Part shown: positions 9,975-21,842 of the stretch, one piece after another
Layout of the letters: the number at the start of each line of letters is the position of its first letter
Numbering within the stretch: the stretch's first letter is position 1
Source: Caenorhabditis elegans
Lineage: Eukaryota; Nematoda; Chromadorea; Rhabditida; Rhabditidae
Assembly (NCBI RefSeq): GCF_000002985.6
Contig: NC_003282.8
Coordinates: forward strand, 6,510,001-6,574,000
Length of the DNA: 64,000 nt
Direction of reading: 5' to 3'
Program-made: the position numbers and the translations under genes
The notes under the pieces: model-generated
What the model was told of the DNA's origin: nothing
The model's input: only the letters and a program-made list of their open reading frames with translations
Databases searched by the model: none

Positions 9975-12218
9975 ATGCGAATTCGTATAAAATTTTTAAC
10001 TTTTCTCATCGGTTTTCTGGTTATTCTCCCCCTTTTTTGCATTTTAATTGGCAATTTTTTGTCGGCTCATGGAGAAGATTATTTCGATGAGGAGTACGGT
10101 AGGTGTTTTTAGGGTTTGTAATAAATACAGTAGAGCAACACGAAATGTGTTATTTATTGTAAAAAATTTGAAACAGCAAATTAATTTATGGTACTTTTAT
10201 CAAATCGCGTTTTTTTCAGAAGTTCTGAAACCGGTAAATCTTGAAAACTTGGAGCCAACCACAAAACTCGCTCAAAAGCCAAAACCTCAATTTGAAGGTG
10301 TCATCTCGAAATCAGTACTTATCGGTTACTCAAATGCAGATAAACTCACGATATTCTCTTCTTTTACTGGAGATGATGGAACTACAGTAATCTTATCGTC
10401 CTATGGGTATTTAAAGTAAGGGAAAACAGAATGAACATATTTTTTAAAGTGAAATGTCTTATGTGTAGATGGCTCAGATTTAGAATTTCGAATGAAAATC
10501 GTTTCATTTAAGATAGAGCCTTCAAAATAAGTCCCCAAAAACAATTTAGCGGCTGAGCAACACTTTGAATTGAAGAAAAAAAGACTATCTGAAGTTATGC
10601 AGTTTAGTTTTTTTCTACTGTTTCAGAGATCCTTAAAATTGCTCCAAAAAGTTGATTTGGCGCTTATGAATTTTACCGAGTTGGTGAACATTCTGGTAGC
10701 TTATTGGAGTTTTTTTTCGGAAAAAAACGTAATTTTTCACTCGAATCGTTCAAAAATGTTAAGTTTTATCTTTAAAATTTGTTTAGAAGACACACCACGT
10801 AGTTTCTAGGTTCAGAAAACATCTTAACAACAACATGAGAAGTGGAAAACAATTTTATAAGACAGTTGTTAAATTATTTATTTTGCTTTCAAAAAGTGCT
10901 CTTCTACCGCTAAATGTTTGATAGTGACCACATTTATACGTACTCTTTCAAATAAAATAGATTTCAGTTGAATGTCTGAATGTAAGCCGAAATCACTACT
11001 TTTTGCAATGTTTAAATATTAGGGGTCAAACGTTGGTCAAAGATCGGGTGACTACTCCTGAGCAGCAGCTCCATTAAGCTTAGTGAGCATTCCATATCTA
11101 TAATTATTTTCAGCCGACGTGTCTACTGTCGTTTATTCGATGAAAATAGGCAGGAAATCTATCAGAAAGCCGTGGCAGTTTTCCCCGAATTAACAATAAA
11201 GTGCTCGGAGAGTTCCTCAGTAAAAGCCGAGTTCGTTGCTGTAACTATAAACAAAAAGGATGTTCCAGGGAATATGAAGCAGATTTACAAAGAAAAAGAA
11301 ACAAAGAACAAATCAGAGTTTACTGTATGTCTTGCTCCACTTTATGGAGAATCTCCGAAAGTGTTGATGTTGATGGAATTTATTGAATATTATAAGTTGC
11401 AGGTTAGTGTCTTGGGGTTACGGTAGAGTAGTTATTTTTAGAAATAAAGTGCATTTCAGGGCGCTGACCATTTTCTAATTTACTCATTCAACATCTCAAA
11501 GGAAACTGAAAATGTTTTGGATTTCTATAGAAATTCCTCAAACCTTGAAGTAATACAAATGGGAAATGAAACTAAATGTCTAAATCGTCATAGATGCAGA
11601 CATGAGATGCAGTTACAGGTTTGTTTCAATTATTTTAATTTAAAAATAAAATTAATTCAGGACTGTGTATTCCGAACTCAAAAGTACTCAAGCTGGGTGG
11701 CAACGGTTGATTTGGACGAAAGGATCATGATGATTGATGAGAAATCTACTCTTTTAGATTATATCAGGTTTTCATTTTGCTTACTTTTTTATCCAACTCT
11801 CTATATTGACAGAAATTGCAATGATCATAAAATCTCTGAACTACGTTTTCGTTGTCAATGGACTCTTCGATATTCTGAAATTTCTTCTGGTGCTCCTCAA
11901 ATTGAGAATCTTCCAATGATTACTTGGCATAACACCAGCCACGTGGCACCGCAGAATCATACTACAAAATCGATTATTCGGTCCCGAAATGTTGACTCGA
12001 TGGGTGTGCACGGAGTTCAAAAGTTCCGAAATCCGATCTATGGAGTCCGACTTGTGGAGCCAGAAATTGCAGTTGTCCGACACTATCGATTGATTAAAGG
12101 ATGGAGTTTCTTTTTAAGAGAAGCCGAATCTTTTGGCAACTTTTTCCATTTTCAACTATCTCCTGGTTTATCTAGTCGTATTATTGAAAGGGTTGCAAAA
12201 ATTATTGCGAAATTTTAG
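9975..12218 (+). CDS. GT92 (DUF23) family glycosyltransferase-like type II membrane protein
   Basis: Six exons: 9975-10098, 10220-10415, 11114-11402, 11460-11618, 11661-11767, 11813-12218; 426 residues. Residues 5-32 form a signal-anchor helix, so the catalytic part should face the Golgi lumen. Family landmarks in order are RRVYCRLFDE, CLAPLYGE...LMLMEFIEYYKLQGADHF, CLNRHRCR, and VATVDLDERIM, which carries the DLD metal-binding motif. The C-terminal region has NPIYGVRLVEPEIAVVRHYR as in worm DUF23 proteins. GT92 members transfer galactose to N-glycans in animals; the worm family is large and this substrate is unknown. AATAAA follows the stop closely (12232). Alternative product: an inactive paralogue, but no key residue looks lost. 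Confidence 0.85.
10169..10176 (-). promoter_or_regulatory. 21U-RNA upstream motif core
   Basis: Exact core in intron 1 of the GT92 gene, antisense to it. Confidence 0.5.
10618..10625 (+). promoter_or_regulatory. 21U-RNA upstream motif core
   Basis: CTGTTTCA in intron 2 of the GT92 gene. A YRNT match (CGCT, 10661-10664) lies 39 nt past the core and would place a 21U 5' end at 10664. Confidence 0.55.
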
Positions 12219-12873
12219 AACATTACGGGTTAATAAATGTTTTTGATTTGTTTTGTTTTCTGTATTTTGATGTATTTTTGAGAGAATAAAAATATTATAC
12301 CAAACATTTTGCGTCGGAATACTGTAGCTTCTCGGAAAAATATTTTTGAAGCAAAAACATGTTAAGTTTTTTTTTCAAAATCGTGAATTTTTAACGACAG
12401 CAATAATAATTTATTTCGTAAAACACATATTTCCTCATTTACTGGCAGTTTCCAGCAAAAATTACAGTCATTTCACAATTTTAATTCAAAAATTCTCAGC
12501 GGGGCGCACTTTCATATCTGTTCCTTGTCATCGTTTTGCACCGTTTTCGTCCTTCATCACGAGAATTTCTCGAGTTTTAGACAAGTTTTTACACTTTTTT
12601 GAACAGCTGTTGTCGAGAAAGCTTATAAAGTTAAAGTTAAAATGTTCTACTTCACAAATTCTCAGGTTCCATTCTTTTAACTTTCGAATCTTTATTTGAA
12701 AGGACAAAAAGTTTCCCGAGAGAACGGTTTTGTGTAATTAATTTTTTCATCGATTAGATGCGTTTATGCTCTAGAGATGCAGCGTTTTCATTTACAAATA
12801 CGCAAATGTTCTTCGATTTTTTCTCATTCTTCCTTTTTCAATCTCATTTCTCATTTATTCTTCTAATTTTCAG
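12219..12873. other. Intergenic between GT92 gene and ddi-1
   Basis: 3' UTR with AATAAA-type signals (12232, 12285), then AT-rich promoter sequence ending in a pyrimidine tract plus CAG right at the ddi-1 ATG. The open frame at about 12346-12699 has no ATG and no coding character. Confidence 0.5.
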
Positions 12874-14345
12874 ATGTCTTTCCAAGTGAGCGTAGCCGTT
12901 AACGATGGACCATTCCAAAAGAAAAGTGTTACACCAAACACAACTGTTAGTTTTAATACTTAAATGTAATCTTTTATTCAATTTTTTTGCAGATTGGTGA
13001 TCTGAATAACGACGCAATACTGATTTGGAAAGATACTGCAATTGTCTACGATATTTCGGATGAATCGAAGAATTTTGGTCCAACAGTGACATTAGAGGTA
13101 AATCGAATTGTTAAAGAAAATCTTAATCATACTATAAGTTCAGCAACTTGGCGTCACTCAAATTTCAATGGTTTACATATATACCACTGCGTTCCCATGT
13201 CCGTCTGGAGATCTCCGATCGATCGTTCCAGCACAAGTCCGGCTCATCTCGCAATTCGCTTCAGCTGCGTCGAGTATTTTTAATGGACAATCGTCTTCCT
13301 CAGCACAGTCTGCTCAGAGAACACGGAGAGTTGAACAAGATGATGAAGGTGAAAAATCGATGTTCTCTCGGAAACTTTTGGATTCTCCTGCGACGTTCAA
13401 AGCGCTCTCAGAAAATATGTTCTTCCGTTTGAAAAACGAGCCACACAAATTGGGCTACGGTTTGCCGGAACTTGTTGAACGCTTTTTGGCGAAAAAAGAT
13501 ATGACTTACAGTGAGTAGCGCATTTTTTAAATCTTTATCTGACGCCTATCTAATTTTCAGAGGAATTCGAGCAAATGTTCCGTTCCTACGTCGAAGAAGA
13601 AGTTCACAAGGAAGAAATTATCAAAAACAATCCAAATTCAGCAGAAGCAAAAATGTTTTTGGAAGCGAAAAGAAATAAAGAACTGATTGATGAACAATAT
13701 TTACACGTAAGTTTACAATAGAAGCCTGTAAATATATACAAATTGTTATAATTTCAGTCAATGACCCACCACCCAGAAGATATGATTGCCGTCACAATGC
13801 TCTACATCAATTTGACTATAAATGGTGTTCCAGTCAAAGCTTTCATTGATTCTGGAGCTCAAAAATCGATCATGTCAATGGCATGTGCTGAACGTTGTGG
13901 TCTTAATGGATTAATCGATAGACGGTTCCAGTCAATGGCCCGAGGAGTTGGTGGAACAGAGAAAATCGAGGGAAAGATTCATTTATGTGAGTCAAAAGTT
14001 TCCAACATTGATTCACATTCATTTTAATAAATGTTTTCAGGCGATGTGAAAGTTGAAGATGCTCACTTTTCATGCCCATTCGAGGTAATGGCTCGTCGTG
14101 AGATGGATCTTCTCATCGGGCTTAATGTGCTCCGTAAGCATGGGTGTTGTATTAATCTGAAAACTTCACGGTATGTTTCCCTCACGAAAATCTCGCGAAA
14201 TCTAAATTTTTTTTTCTTTTTGAGATTGGAGTTTGGCAACGGAACAACAACTCCATTCCTTCAATCCAATGAAATTGATTCTCATCTGAAAGAGATTATG
14301 GCACTTCCTGAAGAAGAAATGCAATTCGAAGATGGATCCACATAG
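12874..14345 (+). CDS. ddi-1: DDI1-type ubiquitin-shuttle aspartyl protease
   Basis: Seven exons: 12874-12945, 12993-13097, 13144-13510, 13561-13706, 13758-13986, 14041-14170, 14225-14345; 389 residues. Residues 1-80 form a divergent ubiquitin-like domain. A helical DDI domain spans about 130-225 (KLGYGLPELVERFLAKKD, FEQMFRSYVEEE). The retroviral-protease domain covers about 240-370 with the active-site motif DSGA (Asp261) and partner signatures DLLIGLNVLRKHG. DDI1 clips heavily ubiquitinated clients; in C. elegans it activates the proteasome-gene regulator SKN-1A. The acceptor of exon 7 (TTTTTGAG) is atypical. ATG follows TTTTCAG directly, suggesting SL1 trans-splicing at the start codon. 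The C-terminus has no evident UBA domain. Confidence 0.95.
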
Positions 14346-14639
14346 TTCCGCCCCTACAATTTATCCTTCAAATCTCCTTGTCTTTTCATCAAAAACATTT
14401 CAATGCCACTTTACTTGTATTTTCTTCACTGCAAATATTATACGGAATTCTTTTTTTTCTGCAAATACACTCTTTCTGTGCGTATCACTTCTTTTTTCTC
14501 CATGGAAACTACCACGAGTTGTTCCCATGGGAAATTCCCAGTAAATATCTCAAATATATATTTTTTTTTCATTTTCGCTGTCCATTTTGTTGCCACAGGC
14601 GTTTTTCAGGTTGTATAATAGATTTTGTAAATAGCAGCA

Positions 14640-16408
14640 ATGTTCAAGCTGAAGAACGGACAAGAAATTCCGAAATTGGCTCTCGGGACATACGAAGCCA
14701 AAGGTGATCAGGTTTGGAATATTTTTTATTTTTGAACTTCGTTATTTTATTTTACCTTTTTTAGCTTTTCGCAGCTGTCGACGAAGCACTCAAAGTTGGA
14801 TACCGTAGTTTCGACACAGCGAAGTACTATGAAAATGAAAAGGATTTGGGTTTAGCTCTTAAAGTATGAATTAACGAAATAAAACGCAAACATGCTTTTT
14901 TAGGAAAAAAAGAATCTGATAGAAAATATATCATTACCCAGACTCGCGTTTTGTGCCAAACATACGTTACGCGGTCTCGGCGCGGCAAATGTTTGCTAAT
15001 TGCGAAAAGGTGTGCGCCTTTAGAGAGTACTGTAATTCCATTCTCTTCACGTTGCACCATGAATTATAATTGATTTTCGTAGTTTTTCTTAATTAAAGAC
15101 ACAACCATTTTTATCATTCGTGTGAAAATCAATAAAAATTCTGCAGAAACGAAAGCTTAAAATTTTTTACAGTACTCTTTAATGGAGCACATCTGTTTGT
15201 ATTTAACAAAAATTGTCGTTTCGAGACCGCGTACAGTAGTTTTAGCGGAAATTTTGTCATCTGGGTTATACGCTAGATCGAAAATATTTTTTTGACAAAC
15301 AACTTTCAGACTCTTCTCCCACGTCACAATATTTGTTCTGAGGATATCTACTTGACATCCAAAGTGTTTCCGTATTCAAGTAAAAATGCTGCTGAGCTAA
15401 TCAGAAAAGATGTCAATGAATCACTGGAATTGTTAGATAGAAAGTAAGAAGAAATATCAAAATCTATTTAAATTTCCTATGAAAATTTCAGATATTTGGA
15501 TTTGGTTCTTGTACACTACCCTCGTCCTCTTGACACTGAAGATCTTAATGAAAATAACAAAATGTATCGTAAAGATACGTGGATTGCACTGGAGAAGTTG
15601 CATGGTATTATTACAATCTTTATTGAAAAATTGGAAAAATTATCAATTATCCGTTTCCAGCCGAGGGAAAAATTCGCTCAATCGGAGTCTCAAACTACGA
15701 ACCACATCACATTGAAGAGATGAGAAGTTACATCACAATTGAACCACAAGTCAATCAAATCGAATATCATCCTCACTTCCAGCGAAAAGTCCTCCGCGCC
15801 TACTGTAATAAAAACGAAATTCTTTTCCAAGTAAATATTCCCAGTAAAAAACTTTTTTAATCAACTTTTTTAGGCTTTCTCTCCTCTCGGGCGTGGGAAC
15901 AAGACTCTACTGGGTGATTCAACGATGGAGCGCATTGCTTTGTGTCATAAGACAACAGTTGCTGTAAGTGAAGTGATGACGAATGATCATAATTCTAGTT
16001 TTATTACAGAATGTCATCTTGGCATGGATTATGAAAGGAAAATATGGTGTCGTTGCCAAGTCGGTCACTCCATCGAGAGTCGCAGAAAATTACACGGTGA
16101 ATTTTGAAAAATTGAAAGTAAAAAAAAACTAGGAAAAAATATTCAGAAAATAAACCATAAAATGTAATTTTTATGAAATGTTGCTTATGTTGATGAAAAA
16201 TTCTTCTGAAAGGAGGAAAAACGACCAAATTTTAAAGCTATTTTTTTAAAAAATCAGGTTTTTTTGTTGAAATATCGGAAAAACGAAAATGAAAACCTTC
16301 AATTTTCAGTCTCTTTCCTTGGAACTGTCTGATGATGAGTTCGAAAAGATTAACGGATTGAATCTGGAAACACCATACGTCGAGGACCGTGGATGGTTCG
16401 TGCTCTGA
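14640..16408 (+). CDS. Aldo-keto reductase
   Basis: Eight exons: 14640-14711, 14765-14863, 15310-15443, 15492-15604, 15661-15830, 15874-15963, 16010-16096, 16310-16408; 287 residues, somewhat short of the usual 310-320. The AKR tetrad is complete: Asp41 and Tyr46 (DTAKYY), Lys75 (SKVFP), His110 (LVLVHYP). Cofactor-side landmarks IRSIGVSNYEP, QVNQIEYHPHFQ, FSPLGRGN and VVAKSVTPSRV are present. It is expected to reduce carbonyls with NADPH in the cytosol; the substrate is unknown. The start is 294 bases after the ddi-1 stop, with a U-rich tract and a TTTTTCAG acceptor at 14602-14609, so it may be the downstream gene of an SL2 operon. Intron 2 carries an inverted-repeat element. Confidence 0.9.
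14937..15268. mobile_element. Inverted-repeat element in the aldo-keto reductase intron
   Basis: Imperfect long inverted repeat. ACCCAGA and CGCGGTCTCGG...AGAGTACTGTAA on the left match TACAGTACTCT...CGAGACCGCG and CTGGGTT on the right. Related arms occur near 51970-52010 and 53130-53210. It is a widespread worm MITE-like family; the family name was not determined. Confidence 0.65.
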
Positions 16409-16963
16409 TCATCTCACTTTCTCCTTCTAATTTATTCTCCTATTTATGTATATATTGTATATATACATTCCATTGAAACACCTTATGATTTTCAACACGT
16501 TTTATTCATGAACCATTATATTGTAACCTAGTTTCCAAAACTCGCGAGCTCAATAGCCAATGTGAACTCAGAAATAATCCGCAAATACGAACCAATTATT
16601 GAACCATTTCCCAAGATTAGGAATTGTTGCCTTTTAGCATTTGTTAAAGAATGTGCCAAATTCCAGACTAGAATAGCTCCAGAAGAAGCCGTAAAAATAT
16701 TCAACATCCATGTTTTGAAAAGGTTAACAAATATAGCTTTATTCACAACATAAGGTTGCATGCAATCACTATTGAAAAACGGGAACAACCGCATTGAAAA
16801 CACTTGACTATTTACTGAGCTCGTTCTTGCGATAACAGCGTGTGCTACAACAAAGGAAGTCAATAAAAGTTCTTTGAAAACAGAGATTTTTAAAATTTTG
16901 AACAATTACAATGATATGATTAATAGAACAGATGATTAAAACGGGAAATCCACAGGATGGGTT

Positions 16964-19796
16964 TTACAAGAAGAACAGCTTGTCACGGAGGTACCCATTT
17001 GCATCATCGTGAAGTGATTGGGCTGTCAAGAAAGCAAGTTTGTGGGCATATTGACACGGAGCTGGAACACGAACAGTTCCTTGCCAGTTGTAGTAGAGAT
17101 GACACAATTTGAATGCAAGCTGAAAAATATAATTTGATGGAAATGACAGATCGAGTAGGTTTACCTGTTGATGCTTGTCCGGACCAAGACCAGTATCATC
17201 GTGGATGATATTGTAGGACACGGGTGTTACAGTTCCCTGGTTGACAAACTGCGGAACCAAGTAGAAGTCCATTCTCTCTGGGCGAGTGACAGTTGTGTCG
17301 ACGACGGTTCCTGGTTGCGGATTGATGGCACTTTTAGACGACGATCCTTGCCTAAAAACTTTTCATTACCGACGTTAAAAACAGAATGCATACTTGAGAA
17401 TACGCATATTCACACGTTTCGTGACAATGATGAATGCCAGTTTGATCTTCTCTTGAACTTTGTTGCTCAGCTCCGCAGCTTTGTCGGTCACGGCATCGCA
17501 AGCGTCACGGACCAACTTGACTTCGGTGTTCTTAATATACGGAATTTGTCCGTCTCCAGCACCATCTCTGTAGAGAATCAATCGGCTCGGCAAAGTTTTA
17601 TCGTTATTGTCGTAATACTGCTTCAGAGACTCTGAAAATTTCTTATTAAGCCATTTATCCTCAAATTAATAATCTTACTTCGGACGAAGTGGGTCAAATT
17701 GTTTCCAAGCTGCGTTGGATTCTCATGAGGTCTTGTTTGAGAATAGAATTGCGTGAAGTCGTTGGAAGTTGTAGATACGCAAGCACCGACAGTTTTTCCC
17801 TTCAACGTCGAATCGTGGTACAGATCGTATCCGACGATCATTGTGCTCTTGAGCTGAAAATTAGATTTTGGTTTCAAACCAAATGCTGAACCGAACTAAC
17901 CGGAATATTAACTTTCCATAGAGCTCCACCAGTCTTGCAGATCATTTGAAGAACAATCTTCAGAACAATAGAACCCAAGTTTTTGTTCTCTCCTCCATCC
18001 TTGGACTTTCCAGCCAACGTGCGCAAATTCACGCATTGATTGGGAATGGGACACTCGACGCAGAGATACTTCTTCAGACTGTCATATCTCGTCTTATTGT
18101 CGTCAGCCAGCATCACGACGAGCATATGAATTTCCTCCCCATCGACACTCTTGATGGCAGCCTTCAATCCTTCCAAGTAATCGTTGGGAGAGATGCCATT
18201 TATTTTGACACACATTGGCTCTCCTAGCTGCACTTGAAGTGTCCTACCAAGATTACGAGCCTCCGCTGAAAAAAAATTTGTTTAACAATTAAACAAGTGA
18301 CAACTCACCAATGAACTTCTGCGCCAGCAGTCCTGAATTCCCCGAACCAGGTCCAATCACAATCCAGTTGGTCATGTTGGAACCACGATAAATGCCACAT
18401 TCCTTGACACCGCGAGCCCACTCTGCTTGCTTTCCTTCGTATTGTCTCTTTCCTTGGAGAGGTTCAGACTTCAATACTCTAGCTTGAACATTCGCAAGAT
18501 CTTGTCCGAGAGAAATCCCCCAGTACTGGAAGCACTCCATCATCGTTTGGTTTTGACTCAACTTGGTAATCAGTTTTCTTGTCTCGTCAAGTCTTTGCTG
18601 TGGAGACATACGAGTGTGCTTTGCAATTTCCTTCATCATCTTGAAGTCCTTGCGCATCTCATCCGTCAGTCCAGTCGGGAAGCACAATTCAGGAACGATA
18701 TAATTGACCTGTGGAGGCTCTCCTGGTTGCTTTGGTTTTCCTTCGGAGATCTGAAACCGAGAAATATTCTCAATTCATAATAAAAACAAAAAGTTACGAT
18801 GATGAATTGCTCGTCATCGGTGATATCAATATCGTATTGATTCTTGAAGTACTCTTTTAGGATGATTTGTTCTCCATCTTTCTGGAATTTACTGAGAGGG
18901 GTGATTTCGTTATCGAGCCTAGTGAAACGGTGCAGCTTGTTGTTGTATCGAGTAATTATTGTGCTACCACCGTACACCTCATTCATTTTCTCCTGAACGC
19001 GTTGCCGATTGTTCTGACAAGAGCGAAGTTCCTTTCGAAGCTGCAAAAAACAATTGTTTTCCGAATTATATCCCAGCACTTAGAAGAATGAGCATTGAAT
19101 CTTCGCGGACCATCTTGAAACGATTTTCGACGCAGAGCATGAGATTATCCTCATACATGCGGATCGCCGTCTCATACCCAGGCAGAATACTCATATTATA
19201 ATCCGGCACTGCACGAGAATTGTCCCAGTCGAAGTAGTTGCGACCAATTTGTGTTAGCTTCATCGCATCGAAGCTTCGACGAATGATCGTATTGAAGATG
19301 TTGATGGTTTGTGGATCATCGACAAGGAAACGGTTCGTTTTCTTGAATCGAATGCAAATCAGCGAGTTATCATTAGGGTGTTGAACCTCGATCATTTGCT
19401 GAAAGAAAAATAATTATTGGAATTGCTGATAATTAAACCAACATTCTGATCCCACTCCTCCTTCAGATAGAGAATCATTCCGTCGAAAACAAAATGTTTC
19501 CCGATTTCCACGGTAACGCTTGGTTGTCGCAGCATATTTTCCCTGGTCGCCTTCGAATCCACAGTGGGCTCAAATTCGACGTGGTACTGGTAGATACTGT
19601 AGTCGTTCTGAATCATCTCAATCGGGATGAAGTTTGCAAATCATTTTGATGGTTGGCCCGAGTTTCCAGTTTTCGGTTCTCCTTGCTGACGAATGAAGAG
19701 ATCGGGTTGGATAGTTCCCAGATACTTCTGATTTTGTCCTCCACTGTTGTTCGATCCTGAACCACGGCCTCTTCCGCGACCACTTCCAGATGCCAT
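16964..19796 (-). CDS. prg-2: Piwi-clade Argonaute PRG-2, reading frame interrupted
   Basis: Nine exons, read on the minus strand: 19796-19443, 19398-19080 (end uncertain), 19040-18798, 18750-18309, 18265-17901, 17853-17679, 17631-17394, 17351-17165, 17119-16964. It opens with an RG-rich tail (GRGRGRG, a likely dimethylarginine site), then N, PAZ (VLTRYNN-like ITRYNNK), MID and PIWI domains. The PIWI catalytic residues are all present: Asp in VGYDLYHD, Asp in YRDGAGDG, His in QYAHKL. Piwi proteins bind 21U-RNAs and silence foreign transcripts in the germ line. Two problems: codon 52 is TGA (19643-19641), and the natural 39-base intron after exon 2 leaves phase 1 while exon 3 needs phase 0. 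Initiation at the Met at 19616 would bypass the first. Exact identity is by resemblance to PRG-1; it could be a pseudogene. Confidence 0.85.
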
Positions 19797-20580
19797 TATT
19801 ACCTAAAAAATATTACAGTAAATTATAATTAGTATAAAAACGTGCTGAAAATTCAGAAAACATCGTTCGGGAAGTGTTTGAAACTACAGAAGATATAAAG
19901 TTTTATCAAATTAATCACGAAAATGAATAAAATCAATCAAACTTCAAAAGGAACATGCGGAAAAATTGGAAAATGCAAACAAAAAACAAAAAAAATCCCA
20001 AACGCGTGCAGCTTTTCGGCGGTACGGTAATCGTTACGAGATATCCTAGGCGCGAAATTCAATGCGCCTTTAAGTTTTCATCTCAAAATAGTCTCGAATT
20101 CGGAAAATAAATAAATAAAAAATGCAACACTCCAAAAAAATAAAACACTCAAAATTTTTTTTTGATTTTTCATAATTTCTTGTCAGTTTTGGCAAATTGT
20201 CAAAATTTTGAAAAATATGAGCTTTTGAGGAAATCCAAAGTAATATCGCATGCTCCGTCCCCTACAATGTTTAAATACGAATAATTAAAACGAAATTAAA
20301 GCATAAAAAATGCAGAAAAACACACAGGACGACTTCCAAAATTATGAGTGGCAAAAACTGAGTAATTGTCACTTTTTGATAGTGAATAAAAATTTTTCCA
20401 AACTTTTTTTGGCACCATATGAGTAGTTTTTAACACTGTCCCCACTGGCGCTTCTTCAACTTTAATAATAAATTAAACACAAGTTTAGGCATTTCAAAGA
20501 AAAATACGCATTTGCGCAGGTACTCCAGCTTTATTTAAAGGCACACACTTTTTTGCTGGTTCTCGCCACGAGTTTCACCG

Positions 20581-20588
20581 TGAAACAG
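20581..20588 (-). promoter_or_regulatory. 21U-RNA upstream motif core
   Basis: Exact core about 0.8 kb upstream of prg-2. The duplicated copy at 29467 reads TAAGACAG instead, so the core is broken there. Confidence 0.5.
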
Positions 20589-20779
20589 TTAGAATCTAGA
20601 ATACCGATTTCGCCAACCAGGGATATATATTTGGGTAACATCTCGACATAGTTTCAGAAATAGTAAGAAATGGATTTCAAAAAAGGTGGCAATATCAATT
20701 ATCAACTTTGACTTACGATTTATACAACAGGCCAAAAGGGAATTGCAAAGATTTTTATTTCCTCTTAATATCAACTTGT

Positions 20780-20787
20780 TGAAACAG
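20780..20787 (-). promoter_or_regulatory. 21U-RNA upstream motif core
   Basis: Exact core upstream of prg-2. The duplicated copy at about 31158 reads TGAAAAAG, again not a match. Confidence 0.5.
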
Positions 20788-21041
20788 ACATCAACATTAG
20801 TGCAATATTAAAAACTAAATATTATTCATAACTTTTTTTGTGGCATATCGAGTTTTCTGAAAATGCTGGAATTTATATTATCAATTGTGAACTTCATTTT
20901 ACGGTACTTTCAAACAGTTTTGATCTTCCATGTAGGTTAGCTCGGAATCAGTTTCCAATAAGTTAAAGAATAAATTCGTTCAAAAAATTCAGAAAACAAT
21001 TTTTTTTCGGAAATTTTTGGTCGAAAATGCTTGATTTATGC

Positions 21042-21064
21042 TTGACAAACTGCGGAACCAAGTA
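21042..21064 (+). repeat. 23-base exact copy of prg-2 exon 8 sequence (antisense)
   Basis: Identical on the plus strand to 17241-17263, which lies inside prg-2 exon 8. Flanks do not match, apart from the A-rich bases that follow. Confidence 0.8.
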
Positions 21065-21842
21065 AAAAAATAAATGTTTATTGTAAAGAATTAGAAACAA
21101 CTACAATATTATACAATAAATATTAATTGGGTGCTAAACTAAAATTAGAATTTCCGTCAAATTTTGAACGGTGGGTATCAATTTTTTGTGTTTATATTAT
21201 TGTTCAGACATCGATAAATAAATTGGTAAAATTTAAAAAAATTTGGGTGTTTGGTTTTGGAGGAAATAATTTTTGGAATTTGCAATAAATATTAATTGGC
21301 AGCTAAACCAAAACTGGAATTTTAGTCAAATTTTGACTAATAAAATTGTTCGAAAAAGTTGGAAATTCGGGGATTTCTGCAGACATATTTTTAGGCAGTC
21401 ATCAATCAAAAAAATTTGGTTTTTTTTGCTTCCAGTTTTATGTTTTAATTATCTTTAAAACATTAATACTTCAAAATTGTAGAGGTTCGGATATAGGACA
21501 GTTATTGCATAAGATCTCTTGAAAAGTGCCGCAAACTCAGTTTTTACCATTTTTTTCGATAAAAAAATTCCCACTGACCATACAAATTGTTGTTAAAAAA
21601 GTTTATGAATATTTTATTTTTACGTGATTTGTTTTTTTAATAAAAAATAAATATAGTTCTGATAGAAATAAATTAGTATTTCACGTGACCCCCAACGTGT
21701 TATAACCTTTCTACCTCCTCCCTCCTCAATTAGATTAATCGAAACAATCAGTATTCAATTGATCAGTCTACTATTGATCACGTTTTATTCAACAAATTCA
21801 ATTTATCAAGTTTGTTGGTGCAATCAAAACAACGGGAGCAGG

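Larger units (their letters stand above)
20561..20840 (+). repeat. Source block of the prg-2 upstream duplication
   Basis: 20572-20672 matches 29452-29553, and 20690-20815 matches 31080-31185, in the same order and orientation. See the relic at 28390-31190. Confidence 0.75.
19797..21842. other. Divergent intergenic region between prg-2 and the WSN-domain gene
   Basis: Upstream DNA of both genes. It holds two minus-strand 21U cores (20581, 20780) and the source block of a duplication (20561-20840). It also holds a 23-base match to prg-2 coding sequence (21042) and two similar ATTAATTGG-containing segments at about 21118 and 21288. No exon is supportable. Confidence 0.5.

Noticed and set aside
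12346-12699. 117-codon open frame between the GT92 gene and ddi-1
   Set aside because: Starts at a non-ATG codon and overlaps a promoter-like region; no coding signature.
16528-16905. 125-codon open frame on the minus strand just after prg-2, followed by AATAAA
   Set aside because: It has no ATG at its start (first codon TTG). The duplicated copy at 28390-29148 has a large deletion and insertion in it, and it overlaps the prg-2 3' UTR. A shorter ATG-started version cannot be excluded.
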